Source: Haloarchaeobius litoreus (GTDB lineage Archaea > Halobacteriota > Halobacteria > Halobacteriales > Natrialbaceae). Taken from it: a stretch of DNA of 64,000 nt. The stretch lies in the NCBI RefSeq assembly GCF_024495425.1, contig NZ_JANHJR010000003.1, positions 620,001-684,000 on the forward strand. The letters are read 5' to 3'. Position numbers and translations under genes: made by a program. Below are positions 43,619-53,541 of this stretch, piece after piece (position 1 is the first letter of the stretch; the number at the start of each line of letters is the position of its first letter). The notes beneath the pieces are model-generated. The model was not told the origin of the DNA and did no database searches. It saw nothing but the letters and a program-made list of their open reading frames with translations.

Positions 43619-45007
43619 CGGTCCCGAGAGCAGGTCGTCGATAGCTGCGAGATCGAACAGCGACCAGTCGTCACCCAGTTCCTCCTCGAGGCCGTCGACG
43701 AAGCCGCTCTTCGAGAAGAGTGCGAACTGTTCGTCGCGGTCGTCTGGCCCCCATCGGACGCGTGCTGCCTTGTCCGAGAGCGACTCGACGAGCCCGTGGC
43801 CGACTGGCTCTGTGGTCCACTTGCATTCCGCGAGGAGCACCCGGTCTGCGTCGGGGGCGAGGCCGACGATATCGATCTCGTCCTCGCCGTACCACCATCG
43901 GCCGACGCTGGCGTAGGAGTCGAGTCTCCCACGTCGGATCGCCTCCCAGACTGCCTCGTGACAGACGGATTCGAACGTCGTCGCGACGTGGTCGGGCAGG
44001 TTCGGTTCGATGGTCCCCTCGAACACCAGCTCGGGTGCCTCTTCGATGCTGGAGCGGTTCGGTTCGACGAACCGGAACCAGAACCGGAGGAACTCGTCCG
44101 CGACGTGATACCGGGAGCGTTTCGACGTCTTCCCGGTCGCCGTGACTGGCACCTCGCGCTCGATGAACCGGAGTCGGCGAAGCGTCTGCAGGTACTTCGA
44201 GAGCGGCCCAGGGTCGATGCCGGTCGCACCCGAGATCTCGTTCGGGGTCGTCCGACCGGTGGCGATCGCCTCGAGGATACTCAGATACCGGGCGGGGGAT
44301 CGCAGCTCGGTCCGGAGCAGGAACTCCGGCTCGTTGTACAGGACGGCCATCGGCGAGAGGACCTGTGTTCGGACGTTCTCACCGAGTGGCTGCCCGTAGT
44401 CGAACAGCGTGAGATACATCGGGGTCCCCCCGGTGATCGCGTACGACCGAATCGCGTCCGCGATATCGTACCCTATTATCTCCCGTGCCTGCTGGAACGA
44501 GAACGGCTGGAGGTCGATCTGTCCCGTTCGACGGCCGTACAACGGGCTCTCGTGGCCGAGAACCTCGGACTCCATGGTGCTGATGCTCGACCCACAGAGG
44601 ACGAGCATCGACTCTGTCCCCTGTATCTGTTCGTCCACGAACGCCTGTACGTACGAGGGAAGCGAGTCGTTCTCCTCGACGAGGTACGGGAACTCGTCGA
44701 TGACGACGACCGTTGGTTCGGTCGCGAGCCGCTCCCCGAGATACTCGAACGCCTCGTCCCACCCGTCGATGCGTGGGACACGGTCGTCGAAGTGATTGGC
44801 GACCTGTTCGACGAACTTCTCGCGCTGGCGCTGTTCTGCCTCCTGTGCCGCGAGGAAGTAGATGTGTGGGTGGTCCGTACAGAACTCCTTGAGCAGCGCC
44901 GTCTTCCCGACGCGCCGTCGACCGTAGACGACGGCGAATCCGTGGCCCGGTGACTCGAAGCTCCGCTCGAGCGCAGCGAGCTCATCGGCCCGGTCGACGA
45001 AGGTCAT
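43613..45007 (-). CDS. Archaeal ATPase with DUF234-type C-terminus
   Basis: The 464-aa protein has a Walker A GRRRVGKTALL near 29-39 and Walker B TVVVIDEFPYL near 98-108. The sensor segment MLVLCGSSIS lies near 133-142. A winged-helix (ATGRTTPNEISGATGIDPGPL) and a DUF234-type nuclease-like region (EIDIVGLAPD...LLAECKW, with the E/D-X-K spacing) follow. Such AAA ATPases are frequent in archaeal mobile and accessory regions; their cellular task is not well known. An inverted repeat covers the start codon. Confidence 0.85.
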   Translation of the reverse strand: MTFVDRADELAALERSFESPGHGFAVVYGRRRVGKTALLKEFCTDHPHIYFLAAQEAEQRQREKFVEQVANHFDDRVPRIDGWDEAFEYLGERLATEPTVVVIDEFPYLVEENDSLPSYVQAFVDEQIQGTESMLVLCGSSISTMESEVLGHESPLYGRRTGQIDLQPFSFQQAREIIGYDIADAIRSYAITGGTPMYLTLFDYGQPLGENVRTQVLSPMAVLYNEPEFLLRTELRSPARYLSILEAIATGRTTPNEISGATGIDPGPLSKYLQTLRRLRFIEREVPVTATGKTSKRSRYHVADEFLRFWFRFVEPNRSSIEEAPELVFEGTIEPNLPDHVATTFESVCHEAVWEAIRRGRLDSYASVGRWWYGEDEIDIVGLAPDADRVLLAECKWTTEPVGHGLVESLSDKAARVRWGPDDRDEQFALFSKSGFVDGLEEELGDDWSLFDLAAIDDLLSGPS

Positions 45008-45020
45008 TATCTACATAATG
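45005..45020 (-). promoter_or_regulatory. Palindrome over the ATPase start codon
   Basis: CATTAT-CTAC-ATAATG is a perfect 6-bp inverted repeat whose left arm includes the start codon. Another GATAATG follows at about 45030-45036. The position suits autoregulation of the ATPase gene or of a leaderless transcript. Confidence 0.4.
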
Positions 45021-45099
45021 ATTACCGTGATAATGACTTCTATCTTTCGCCGAATCGTTACGCGGCACTCGGGGACGAGTGGCGACTGGACCGAGACAC

Positions 45100-46254
45100 T
45101 CAGTTGGTGACCAGTTCGAACTCGTCGTCGAACCGGAGACTCTGGAGTCGCATCTCCAGCGAGAGCGGGCCATCACCGGCGAAAGGAAGCGCCGAGGTCC
45201 AGTCGGGACGACAGTCGGTGAGCGCGTTCCATACGCTGTGCTGACGGGCACGACGATCGACGGCGTACCGGGAGAGCGCGGCGTCGACGGAGTCGGCGGC
45301 GACGAGCGAGTCGACGAGGACGATGCTGTCCTCGACCGGGAGTGTGGGGTGGAGACCCCGGAAGCCCGAGAGCGGGCTGGCCGCAGTGCCACAGAGAACG
45401 ACCCGCCCTGCCCGCCACGTTCCGCAAGCGGTCGGATCGGGCAGCAGTCGGTAGCTGCTTCCGGGAGGGATGCCGCTCTGGAGGGGTTCCGGAAGGCCGA
45501 CATCGAGGCGTTCGAGGGCTGCACCTGCACGGGTTCGCGGCGAGTGGTCGGCCGTCGAACGTCGTGGCATGCGCACCTGGATGGCGAGTTCGTCGTCGAA
45601 GGGGACCACTGTCACGCAGACTGCCGTGTCCCAGTGTTCGCACGGAGAAGACACAAGCGCACTCGAGCGGGGGAGGCTCGTGGACCACTCGTGGAGTCCG
45701 CGCTGGAACTCGTGCACTGCGCCCGTGAGGCTGCCGACGAAGGAGTTCTGTCCGTCTGCCGCGACGACGACATCGTACGTCGCCCGGGAGCCGTCGGCGA
45801 ACGTCACCTCGATGCCGTCCGGGACATCGCGCAGGTGGTCGACGGCGTCGTCTCGTCTCGTAGCGCCGTCCTGACGCCGGTCGAGTCGCCGGTAGAGGTC
45901 AGGGACATCGAGCCACAGCGTGGGGTCCGCATCAGACGCGAGCGTCAGGCTGCACTGGGGGCCGTCGATGCGATGCTCGGTCACGGGCCGAGTGAGTCCG
46001 TCCAGCGACCCGCCGGGGATACAGTCCGCCAGCGTCTCGACTGTCTGGCGCGGGAGGAGTGTCGGGCCGTTCGGCGTGGCGGTCTCACGGGTTGCGTTCA
46101 CGTGCGTGACCCGGTGTCCGGTCCGGCCGAGCCAGGTCGTCAGGGCGAGTGCAGCGACCGTGCCACCTGCCACGAGGACGCGAGGGCCGTCAGGAGCGGG
46201 GTCGTGGTCGATGGGCGGCGAACCAGCGAGTGGTGGAGGCAGTCGACGTACCAT
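45100..46254 (-). CDS. FAD-dependent monooxygenase-like protein
   Basis: The start at 46254 (MVRRLPPPLAG) is chosen because the longer frame is a shadow of the large sensor gene. The 384-aa protein has a Rossmann-like VLVAGGTVAALALTTWLGRTG near 26-46. That motif departs from GXGXXG in its second and third glycines. It has VVVAADGQNSFV, the usual DG of this class, near 173, and the late VVLCGTAASPLSGFRG, where GDAAH is usual. These departures suggest altered FAD binding. The relation to geranylgeranyl-reductase/PHBH-type oxidoreductases is probable; the substrate is unknown. Confidence 0.75.
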   Translation of the reverse strand: MVRRLPPPLAGSPPIDHDPAPDGPRVLVAGGTVAALALTTWLGRTGHRVTHVNATRETATPNGPTLLPRQTVETLADCIPGGSLDGLTRPVTEHRIDGPQCSLTLASDADPTLWLDVPDLYRRLDRRQDGATRRDDAVDHLRDVPDGIEVTFADGSRATYDVVVAADGQNSFVGSLTGAVHEFQRGLHEWSTSLPRSSALVSSPCEHWDTAVCVTVVPFDDELAIQVRMPRRSTADHSPRTRAGAALERLDVGLPEPLQSGIPPGSSYRLLPDPTACGTWRAGRVVLCGTAASPLSGFRGLHPTLPVEDSIVLVDSLVAADSVDAALSRYAVDRRARQHSVWNALTDCRPDWTSALPFAGDGPLSLEMRLQSLRFDDEFELVTN

Positions 46255-46372
46255 CGCGACTGGAGCGTTCGGTACCCCGGGAGAAAAGTGGCGAGCCAGA
46301 GTTTCTGTCCGTGAGACATCGACTGTCTGTAGCAGGTGACATTTTTTGCAGCTGGGGTCTGAATGGGGCTGT

Positions 46373-49300
46373 ATGCCAGCAAGCGACCATGCGGTCCTGG
46401 TCGTCGGCGGGGGGTCGGGGGTGGTTACCCTTCTCTCGAGATACCGCGAGGCGTGTGGGGGCGACGTGTCGTGGAGGGAGATCTCTGACCCACGTGAGGC
46501 CGATTCCAGGGGGTACGAGCTCGCGTTCGTCGACCGATCAGTCGAGACCGACTTCGTCGAAAGCGTCGAGGCGCTCGGCTCGGGGGCCGGGGGCTGTCCG
46601 GTCGTCGCCGTCGTCGGGGATGACGACGACGCGTCGGCAATCCTCGACGCCGGGGCGACGGTCACCGTCGGGCGACAAACGCTGGTCGAGACGTCGCCGG
46701 CGTTTCTCGACCGACTTCTCCCGTCAGGGACGACAGGGACCGCCGGGTCTGTCGACGAAACTAGCGCCGGCGGGTGGGACGCTGACCTCGAGTCCGTCTT
46801 CGAGACGGTCCCGGACGCGGTCGCCGTCGCCGAGCTCGAGTCCGGCGAACTCGTCCACGTCACTCGACGATACGCCGGTCTCGTCGGCCAGGACCGTGAA
46901 GACCTGCTGGGTGCGAACTTCGAAACGCTCGCCGCAGAGCCAAGCGGGCTGACGCCGCTTTCGGCTCGCGACGAGGTGGTGTCGAGTAACGACCCGGTTC
47001 GTCTCGAGTGGCCGGTCGAGACCGACGGGGGCGACCGCCGGTGGCTCGAATCCAGCGTCCATCTGACGACGGTCGCGGGCGAGCGGCGACTCGTTTCGAC
47101 GGCACGCGAGGTGACCGCACGACACGCGGAGCGACCCCAGGTGGCGGATATCATGGCCGAGTCCCCGACGGCGACGACGTTTCACGACCCGGAGACGGGC
47201 GCGATTCTCGAGGCGAGCACCCGGTTCGCCGAACTGGTCGGGGCCGAGGACCGCGACGCCGTCCTGGGTGCGGGCCTGGGGGCCGTCGCGCCAGCCGCCA
47301 GCTCGGAGACGCTGGCGTCGCTCCGCGGCATCATCCAGCGGGTGGGGGAGAGTGCCCGAATGGAGGTGACCGACTGGGCCACGGACGGGGCCGACGGACG
47401 GTCCATCCGGTTCCAGGTGTTCGTCACTCCGGGCGTGATGGGCGACGAACGATGCGTCATCTGCCAGTGGTCGGACGTGACCGAACGGAGGGAGCTCGAG
47501 GAGACCTACCAGGAGCTGTTCGAGAACGTGAGCGACGGGCTCGTCGTACACGAGCCGGGTTCCGGGGAGATCGTCGAGGTGAACGGACGGTTCTGTGAGA
47601 TGATGGGCTACGAGCGCGACGACCTCTTGGGGGAGCGCGTCGACGTCATCATCGCGAACGACAGCGGGTACTCGTACGAACGCGCCCGGAGGCTCATCGG
47701 CCGGGCCGAGGCAGAGGGCCCACAGCTGTTCGAGTGGCGCAACGAACACGCCGACGGGCACACGTTCCCGGTGGAGGTCCACCTTTCGCTGGTCGAGATA
47801 CGCGGGAGAGAGCGTGTCCTTGCGAGCGTCCGTGATATCACCAGGCGGAAGCGCCGCGAGCGCGAGTTCGAGCAGATATTCAACAACGTGAACGACGCCA
47901 TCGCCGTCCACGACCCTGAGACCGGCGAGTTCGTCGACGTCAACGACACCTACGTCGAACAGTTCGGGTACGATGTCGAGACGATCCGAGAGCTCGGTGT
48001 GGCGGGACTCAGCCTGACGGAGGACGGCTTCACGGCGGACCGTGGGGACGAGATCCTCGGTCGCGTCGACGAGACCGGCGAGCCGGAGACCGTCGAGTGG
48101 CGGGTCGAACACGCAGACGGCGAGGAACGAGTGTACGAGGTGAACGCGACTGCGGCGACCATCGACGGCGAGAACCGCGTTTTGACCATCAATCGGGACA
48201 TCACGGAGCGCAGGCGGCGAGAGCGCGAGTACGAGCAGATTTTCGACGGTGTCAACGACGCGATCACGGTCCACGACCCGTGGGCCGAGGAGATGCTGGA
48301 CGCGAATCAGACGCTCTGTAACCTCGTCGGCTACGACCGGGAGACCGTGCTCGAGCGCGGAATCGACGGGATTTCGGTGGCAGACCAGGGGTTCACCGAG
48401 GAGCGTGGCTACGAGCTCCAGCGGGCGGTCGCGGAGACCGGCGAGCCGAGGACGGCCGAGTGGCGGGTCGAGACGGTGGACGGAGAGCGACGCGTGCTGG
48501 AGACGAACGTCACTCCGGCGACCATCGGCGGCGAGCAGCGCGTGCTCGTGCTGTCGCGCGACGTGACGGAACGGCGACGACGCAGGCGGCAACTCGAACT
48601 CATCGTCGGCCGAATCGACGAGGCCGTGGCGCTCTCCGAGGATGCCGCCACGATCGGGCGACCGGAGTACGTCAGCCCTGTCATCGAGGAGATATTCGGG
48701 CTACCACACGAGGAACTGGCAGCGGATACGACAGCCCTCCGCGAGCGCATCCACGAGGACGACCGGAACGGGTACGAGTCCGCGCTCGCGTCGATGGTTG
48801 CCGACATCGAGGCCGGGACGCCGGACGACAGATACGACGTCGAGTTCAGGTATCACCATCCCGACGACGAACTGCGGTGGATTCACCTGACCGCGTACCC
48901 GATGCCGGACGTCGAGGGGTACGGTCGTGTCGCCGTGTTCGAGGACATCACCGAGCGAAAGCGACGCGAGCGTGAGTACGAGCAGATCTTCGATGCGGTC
49001 ATCGACGGAATCACGGTCCACGATCCGGAGACGGGGGAGATCGTGGCCGCGAACGAGGCGATGGCCGACCTCGTGGGGTACGACCAGTCGGCGATGGTCG
49101 GGATGGATATCGAGGACCTCAGTCCCGTGGAGGCCGGCTACACGAACGAGCGGGGCAAGGAGATCATCGACCGGGTCATGGACCGAGGTGAGGCGGAGGT
49201 CGTGGAGTGGGCCGCAGAGACGGTAGACAGCGACATCCGCTGGCTCGAGGTGAAGGCCACGCCGGCCGTCATCGGCGGGCAGGAGCGCTACCTCGCCATC

Positions 49301-51430
49301 GACCGGGACGTCACGGAGCGGAAGAAGCGAGAGGAGGAGCTACGGCGAACGCAGCGACAGTTCAGGCAGATATCCGAGGCCGTCGACGAGGTCATCCACC
49401 TCGCGGACGCGGACCTCTCGGAGACGTACTACATCAGTCCGGCCTACGAGGACATCTGGGGTCGTCCCGTCGACGAGATGTACGAGGACCCGTACGCGTT
49501 CGAAGAGACGGTCCACCCCGACGACCGTGAGGCGTTCCTCTCGTTCCTCGACCGGGTGACGACGGAGCTCACGGATCCCGATATCGAGGAGGACGACCAG
49601 TACAGCTACGACTACCGCGTGCAGCGTGACGACGGCGAGGTCAGGTGGATATCGGGGCGGCTCTACCCGATACGCAACGACGAGGGTGAGGTGATTCGCC
49701 TGGTGTCGGTGAACCGCGACATGACGGAGACGAAGCAGCGTCAGCAGACGCTCGAGTCGTTCCAGGAGGCGACTGCGGAGCTGACGACGGCCGAGTCCGC
49801 GGCCGACGCCTGCCGGACCGCCGTCGACGCGGCCTCGGACGTGTTCGACCTCGACTCCGTCGCGGTGCACCTGCACGACGAGGAGACGGGTCGGCTGGTT
49901 CCTGCTGCGGGGACTGCGGCTCTCGGTGGGACCGACACCCTCCCCGACTGGGGGGCGGCGGACACCGTCCCGTGGGAGACGTTCGTCGACGAGCGAGTCC
50001 TGCGTGTGGACCCCGATGCCGAGTCCGCGTTCGGGTTCGGCCCGAGCGAGGAGGTCGTCGCGGTGCCGCTCTCGGGGCACGGGGTGATGACCCTGTGGTC
50101 GGACGAGGATGAGGCGGTGGAGTCCGCCCACCTCATCGCGGCGACCCTCGAAGGGGCGCTCAACCACGTCGTCGGCGAGCGCCGGCTGGAGTCCCAGCGG
50201 GAGGAGCTGGAAGCACAGACCCGTCGAGCGGACCAACTGGAGCGAATCGCCGAGTTGAACCGGCGAATCGAGGCCGCCATCACGGACCAGTCGACGCGAG
50301 CGGGCGTCGAACGGGCGGTGTGTGACCGTCTCGTCGATATCGAGCCATTCGTCCACGCCTGGGTGGCGGAGGGAGCGACGGGTGAGGGACCACTCGAACC
50401 CAGAGCGACGGCCGGTCTTTCGAGAGAGACGGTCGACCAGTGGCTCCACCAGGGGTTAGACGGGGACCAGGACCGCCACACGGCCAGGGAGGCGTGGGAA
50501 ACGAACGATGTGACCGTCGAAGCGGGCCTCGTCGGCACAACGAGGGGTGACTGGCGACGCGACCTCCTCCGACGGGGGGTGCAAGCGGTCTGTGCCGTGC
50601 CGCTCTCGTACGAGGGAATCGTCCAAGGTGTGCTCGTGGTTCACGCGAGCGAGCCAGCCGCCTTCGAGGGGCCGACGCGGGAGACGCTCGACCAGCTCGG
50701 CAGCTCCATCGGCTACGCCGTGACCGCAATCGAGCGACGCCGTGCACTCGAGTCGGACGAGACGTTCGAACTGGAGTTCCGCGACGACGACGCCTCACTG
50801 CCCTTCGCCAGACTCGCGGAGGAGACCGGCTGTCAGGTCCACCACGACCGGACGGTCCGGCGACAGGACGGCTCCATCAGGGTCGTGTACCGGGTCGTCG
50901 GCGAGGTGCCGTCGGACGTGGAGTCCGTCGCCGAGGAGACGCTCCCGGGCGAGACGACGGTCCTCTCCGACGAGGACGACACGGCGATCGTAGAGCGGAC
51001 CGGCACGACCTGGTTCGGCTCCATCATCTCCGAGTACGGGGGCGTGCTTCGGCGGGGGCACGCGACCCCCGACCGGACGACCATCGTCCTCGAACTCCCG
51101 ACAGAGGCGAACACGCGCCGGTTCGTCCGTCGGCTGGAGGAGACGATACCGGGAATCCACCTCCACGCACAGCGCCAGCAGGCGGCGAGCGACCCGGTCC
51201 CCGGTGAACTGACGGAGCGCGTCGAGCGGCGGCTCTCGCCGCGCCAGGCCGAGGCGCTTGCGACCGCGTTCCGGATGGGCTACTTCGACTGGCCGAGGGA
51301 CCACAGTGGCGAGGACGTGGCCGACGAGATGGGCATCACCCAGCCAACCCTGAACAAGCATCTCCGGGTCGGCGAGCGGAAGGTCCTCGAACTAGTCCTC
51401 GAGGTGCTCGACTCCGGTACCGAGGTGTAA
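46373..51430 (+). CDS. Multi-PAS sensor with GAF, bacterio-opsin activator and HTH domains
   Basis: The ATG at 46373 is preferred to a TTG nine codons upstream. The 1685-aa protein has a receiver-like head (HAVLVVGGGSG), then about seven PAS/PAC units, several nearly alike (EQIFDGVNDAITVHDP and EYEQIFDAVIDGITVHDP types). Two GAF-like regions follow (about 1130-1270 and 1300-1450), then a bacterio-opsin-activator (BAT) domain and a terminal HTH_10 (LSPRQAEALATAFRMGYF, ITQPTLNKHLR). No transmembrane helices are seen. It is a soluble one-component sensor-regulator; the repeated PAS units probably arose by internal duplication. The signal is unknown. Confidence 0.88.
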   Translation: MPASDHAVLVVGGGSGVVTLLSRYREACGGDVSWREISDPREADSRGYELAFVDRSVETDFVESVEALGSGAGGCPVVAVVGDDDDASAILDAGATVTVGRQTLVETSPAFLDRLLPSGTTGTAGSVDETSAGGWDADLESVFETVPDAVAVAELESGELVHVTRRYAGLVGQDREDLLGANFETLAAEPSGLTPLSARDEVVSSNDPVRLEWPVETDGGDRRWLESSVHLTTVAGERRLVSTAREVTARHAERPQVADIMAESPTATTFHDPETGAILEASTRFAELVGAEDRDAVLGAGLGAVAPAASSETLASLRGIIQRVGESARMEVTDWATDGADGRSIRFQVFVTPGVMGDERCVICQWSDVTERRELEETYQELFENVSDGLVVHEPGSGEIVEVNGRFCEMMGYERDDLLGERVDVIIANDSGYSYERARRLIGRAEAEGPQLFEWRNEHADGHTFPVEVHLSLVEIRGRERVLASVRDITRRKRREREFEQIFNNVNDAIAVHDPETGEFVDVNDTYVEQFGYDVETIRELGVAGLSLTEDGFTADRGDEILGRVDETGEPETVEWRVEHADGEERVYEVNATAATIDGENRVLTINRDITERRRREREYEQIFDGVNDAITVHDPWAEEMLDANQTLCNLVGYDRETVLERGIDGISVADQGFTEERGYELQRAVAETGEPRTAEWRVETVDGERRVLETNVTPATIGGEQRVLVLSRDVTERRRRRRQLELIVGRIDEAVALSEDAATIGRPEYVSPVIEEIFGLPHEELAADTTALRERIHEDDRNGYESALASMVADIEAGTPDDRYDVEFRYHHPDDELRWIHLTAYPMPDVEGYGRVAVFEDITERKRREREYEQIFDAVIDGITVHDPETGEIVAANEAMADLVGYDQSAMVGMDIEDLSPVEAGYTNERGKEIIDRVMDRGEAEVVEWAAETVDSDIRWLEVKATPAVIGGQERYLAIDRDVTERKKREEELRRTQRQFRQISEAVDEVIHLADADLSETYYISPAYEDIWGRPVDEMYEDPYAFEETVHPDDREAFLSFLDRVTTELTDPDIEEDDQYSYDYRVQRDDGEVRWISGRLYPIRNDEGEVIRLVSVNRDMTETKQRQQTLESFQEATAELTTAESAADACRTAVDAASDVFDLDSVAVHLHDEETGRLVPAAGTAALGGTDTLPDWGAADTVPWETFVDERVLRVDPDAESAFGFGPSEEVVAVPLSGHGVMTLWSDEDEAVESAHLIAATLEGALNHVVGERRLESQREELEAQTRRADQLERIAELNRRIEAAITDQSTRAGVERAVCDRLVDIEPFVHAWVAEGATGEGPLEPRATAGLSRETVDQWLHQGLDGDQDRHTAREAWETNDVTVEAGLVGTTRGDWRRDLLRRGVQAVCAVPLSYEGIVQGVLVVHASEPAAFEGPTRETLDQLGSSIGYAVTAIERRRALESDETFELEFRDDDASLPFARLAEETGCQVHHDRTVRRQDGSIRVVYRVVGEVPSDVESVAEETLPGETTVLSDEDDTAIVERTGTTWFGSIISEYGGVLRRGHATPDRTTIVLELPTEANTRRFVRRLEETIPGIHLHAQRQQAASDPVPGELTERVERRLSPRQAEALATAFRMGYFDWPRDHSGEDVADEMGITQPTLNKHLRVGERKVLELVLEVLDSGTEV

Positions 51431-51671
51431 GGGCGACCAACTGCCGTGTGGTCGGCCCACACATCTATCAGTATAGCTTCGTCACTCCTTCGCAGACTTC
51501 CAATGTAGCTTGCAGCTATCAGTGGCTGGGGGCAGAACCCACAGTTGCGATGAGCCAGACGGACAGGACACTCCGACCGTTCACGAGCGCACGTACTCTG
51601 TCATCCCACCCTCCCTGCGATGGGCAGTCGAACGCCGGAGCCGCCGCCAGTATCGTCGAGGTGGTTCGCCC

Positions 51672-52112
51672 ATGACCGCCGCTGGACAGCTCCAGCGTCG
51701 GCGCGAACGCCGGGACTCTGCTCCCGCAGCCGCGGACCCTCCTGAGAACGCCGATACATGGTGTTTCACCGCGACCGACGACGCTGCGTCGGAGATCCTG
51801 GATCTGCTGAATGACGAGTACACCCGCCGAATCCTGGAGAGACTCTCCGAAACTCCCCGGCCCGCCCGGACGCTGATTCGGCGGTGCGACGCTTCCAAAC
51901 CCACGGTGTATCGGCGCCTGAACCGGCTCGAGGAGCACGGACTGATCGACGTCGATATCGAGTTCGATGACGGCGGTCACCACCGAAAGGTGTACTGCTC
52001 GAGACTCGTCAGTGCCACCTTCCAGCTGGACGACGGCTCTCCGACGGTTCAGGTCACCGTCGACGAGCCTTCCGCGGACTATCACCACAACCCCACCAGA
52101 CGTTCCCGCTGA
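51672..52112 (+). CDS. Winged-helix transcriptional regulator
   Basis: The ATG at 51672 gives a 146-aa protein; longer forms add an unlikely head. The core (DEYTRRILERLSETPRPARTL, KPTVYRRLNRLEEHGLID, with a wing in DDGGHHRKVY) is an ArsR-like winged helix of the haloarchaeal small-regulator type. The C-terminal part is short and acidic. It follows the large sensor gene by about 240 bases on the same strand. Confidence 0.78.
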   Translation: MTAAGQLQRRRERRDSAPAAADPPENADTWCFTATDDAASEILDLLNDEYTRRILERLSETPRPARTLIRRCDASKPTVYRRLNRLEEHGLIDVDIEFDDGGHHRKVYCSRLVSATFQLDDGSPTVQVTVDEPSADYHHNPTRRSR

Positions 52113-52199
52113 CCCGCAGGCGATTCGGCCCTCCACTTCCACGCCGCCGCGCTGACCGAATCCAGCTTCGGTGGCTAGTGGCGATGCCACTATTCAGTG

Positions 52200-52390
52200 C
52201 TGTCAGCGCCCGACCGTCCGTGGAACCGGCTCCTCCAGCACGGGTTCCTCGAACTCAATCTCGGTGACCAGTCCCCATTCGTCTCGGTCGAATGCCGGGG
52301 AGTGTGCGGCCCTCGACACGACTGAGGAGCAGCTGGTCGTGGTGGGGGAGCATCACCTCGTGACAGCGGTCTGCTGTCGGCCCAAGTGTC
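52200..52390 (-). pseudogene. Frameshifted gene remnant
   Basis: On the minus strand one frame reads HEVMLPHHDQLLLSRVEGR and, after a one- or two-base shift, another reads FDRDEWGLVTEIEFEEPVL and EEPVPRTVG. Both look coding, but no single frame joins them and no start is seen. It may be the wreck of a small protein gene. It lies next to the HNH remnant. Confidence 0.4.
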
Positions 52391-52439
52391 AATGAGTATT
52401 CCGCCATCTTCTCCGTACTTGCTGGATCGACTGCGTTGT

Positions 52440-52556
52440 TCACACCCACGGCTGTTCGTCATTGTGCTGCTCTAGATACCCGACGTCCACAGCTGCATCG
52501 GGCACACAGACGCACTCGCCGTCCTGTTTCAGAATCGTCCGTTCCAGCAACAGCAT
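52440..52556 (-). pseudogene. C-terminal remnant of a third HNH gene
   Basis: The frame LLERTILKQDGECVCVP, then GYLEQHNDEQPWV and stop, aligns with the C-terminus of the HNH proteins (VLERTILNRDGERVGVP, then YLRQHNEGLAWV). The catalytic HNH core is absent and the upstream frame is unrelated. It shows that the module family once extended here, about 9 kb from copy 2. Confidence 0.75.
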
Positions 52557-53541
52557 ACGGGATGGACGGACACCTGGGATGCCCATCTGGCCGAGCAGGT
52601 CCCTCGAGAGGACCGGTCCAGTCGGGTCGTGCGTTTGATCTCGGTGAAGCCGCTCGAATACGCACAGAGGACCCTGGTTTGGACCCGAGCAGCGGCCGGA
52701 CGATTTCGACGATGGACCCGCTGAAGCAAGGGTCCGGTACACACCCACGGTTAGATATCAGAGTTCTAGCTTTTATATCTATTAGACATCTATTTGTAGT
52801 GTCTAGATTGTTTTGGTATTCGAGGGCGCGGTGTGTGCGCCGGCACCTAGTAGTGTGGGAAATGTGCTATACTATCTGGCCCCGCGATCCCGATCGCTCT
52901 AGATTGGGAACGAGTGGCTACATCCTCGGGTAAGGCCTTCCTCGGTGTATAGTAGCCTGAGAGATTCGGTGGCAGTATCGGTCCGACCCTCGAACTGGCG
53001 CACGTCAGCAGTACCCGAGTGACTCGCGGACTGGGCCGAATCGCGGTTTTGCAGTGACTACAGGCGCTGCAGAGCGGAGCCAGCCGGCTGTCGGCTTCGA
53101 ATCGGGGCACCGCTCCGAGCAGCACTAATATTTCTCCAATAAGAAATATTACTCCCGTCGCCCGTAGGTATTCTTCGCATATCAATCAGTGTGGAAGGGC
53201 AGCAGAACGATTTACATCAAATTCAAATGTATTATCTGAGTCTTGTATAAGTGGGTCAGTCTTCTGGCCCGTCGACCTCCTCGGTAGCCCCCAGGACCGA
53301 CGGACCACGTCGAACCATGTCGGATGTGGACCGTCGGCGACTCCCGGATCGACCGGAGGAAGCTCCGCATTGCGAGGCGGCCATAACAAGCATATGTTTG
53401 TTACTTCCATCTCCCGGCTCGTACGCCGGCCCCGGGAGAGGTCCCGTAGTGGTCGTCGGAGCCGACGGCTTTCGAGGCGAGCCCCTCCTGTGCTAGCCGC
53501 TAACAGCTACATTTTTACGCGTCGCCCGACTTTCCGGACAC
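52557..53541. other. Long gap with mixed, A/T-rich sequence
   Basis: Nearly 1 kb without a supportable gene. Around 52755-52815 the sequence turns A/T-rich (TTTTATATCTATTAGAC). A 112-aa minus frame at 52847-53185 has one hydrophobic stretch but no other sign of coding. ACATTTTTACG near 53508-53518 is the probable TATA box of the SMC-like gene. The region between two remnants and a core gene looks like decayed DNA. Confidence 0.4.

Noticed and set aside
46255-47154. Long N-terminal extension of the FAD monooxygenase frame
   Set aside because: It is antisense to the PAS sensor gene; the ATG at 46254 gives a normal protein start.
52847-53185. 112-aa minus-strand frame as a gene
   Set aside because: One hydrophobic stretch only, no domain, no promoter, mixed codons, in a decayed region.
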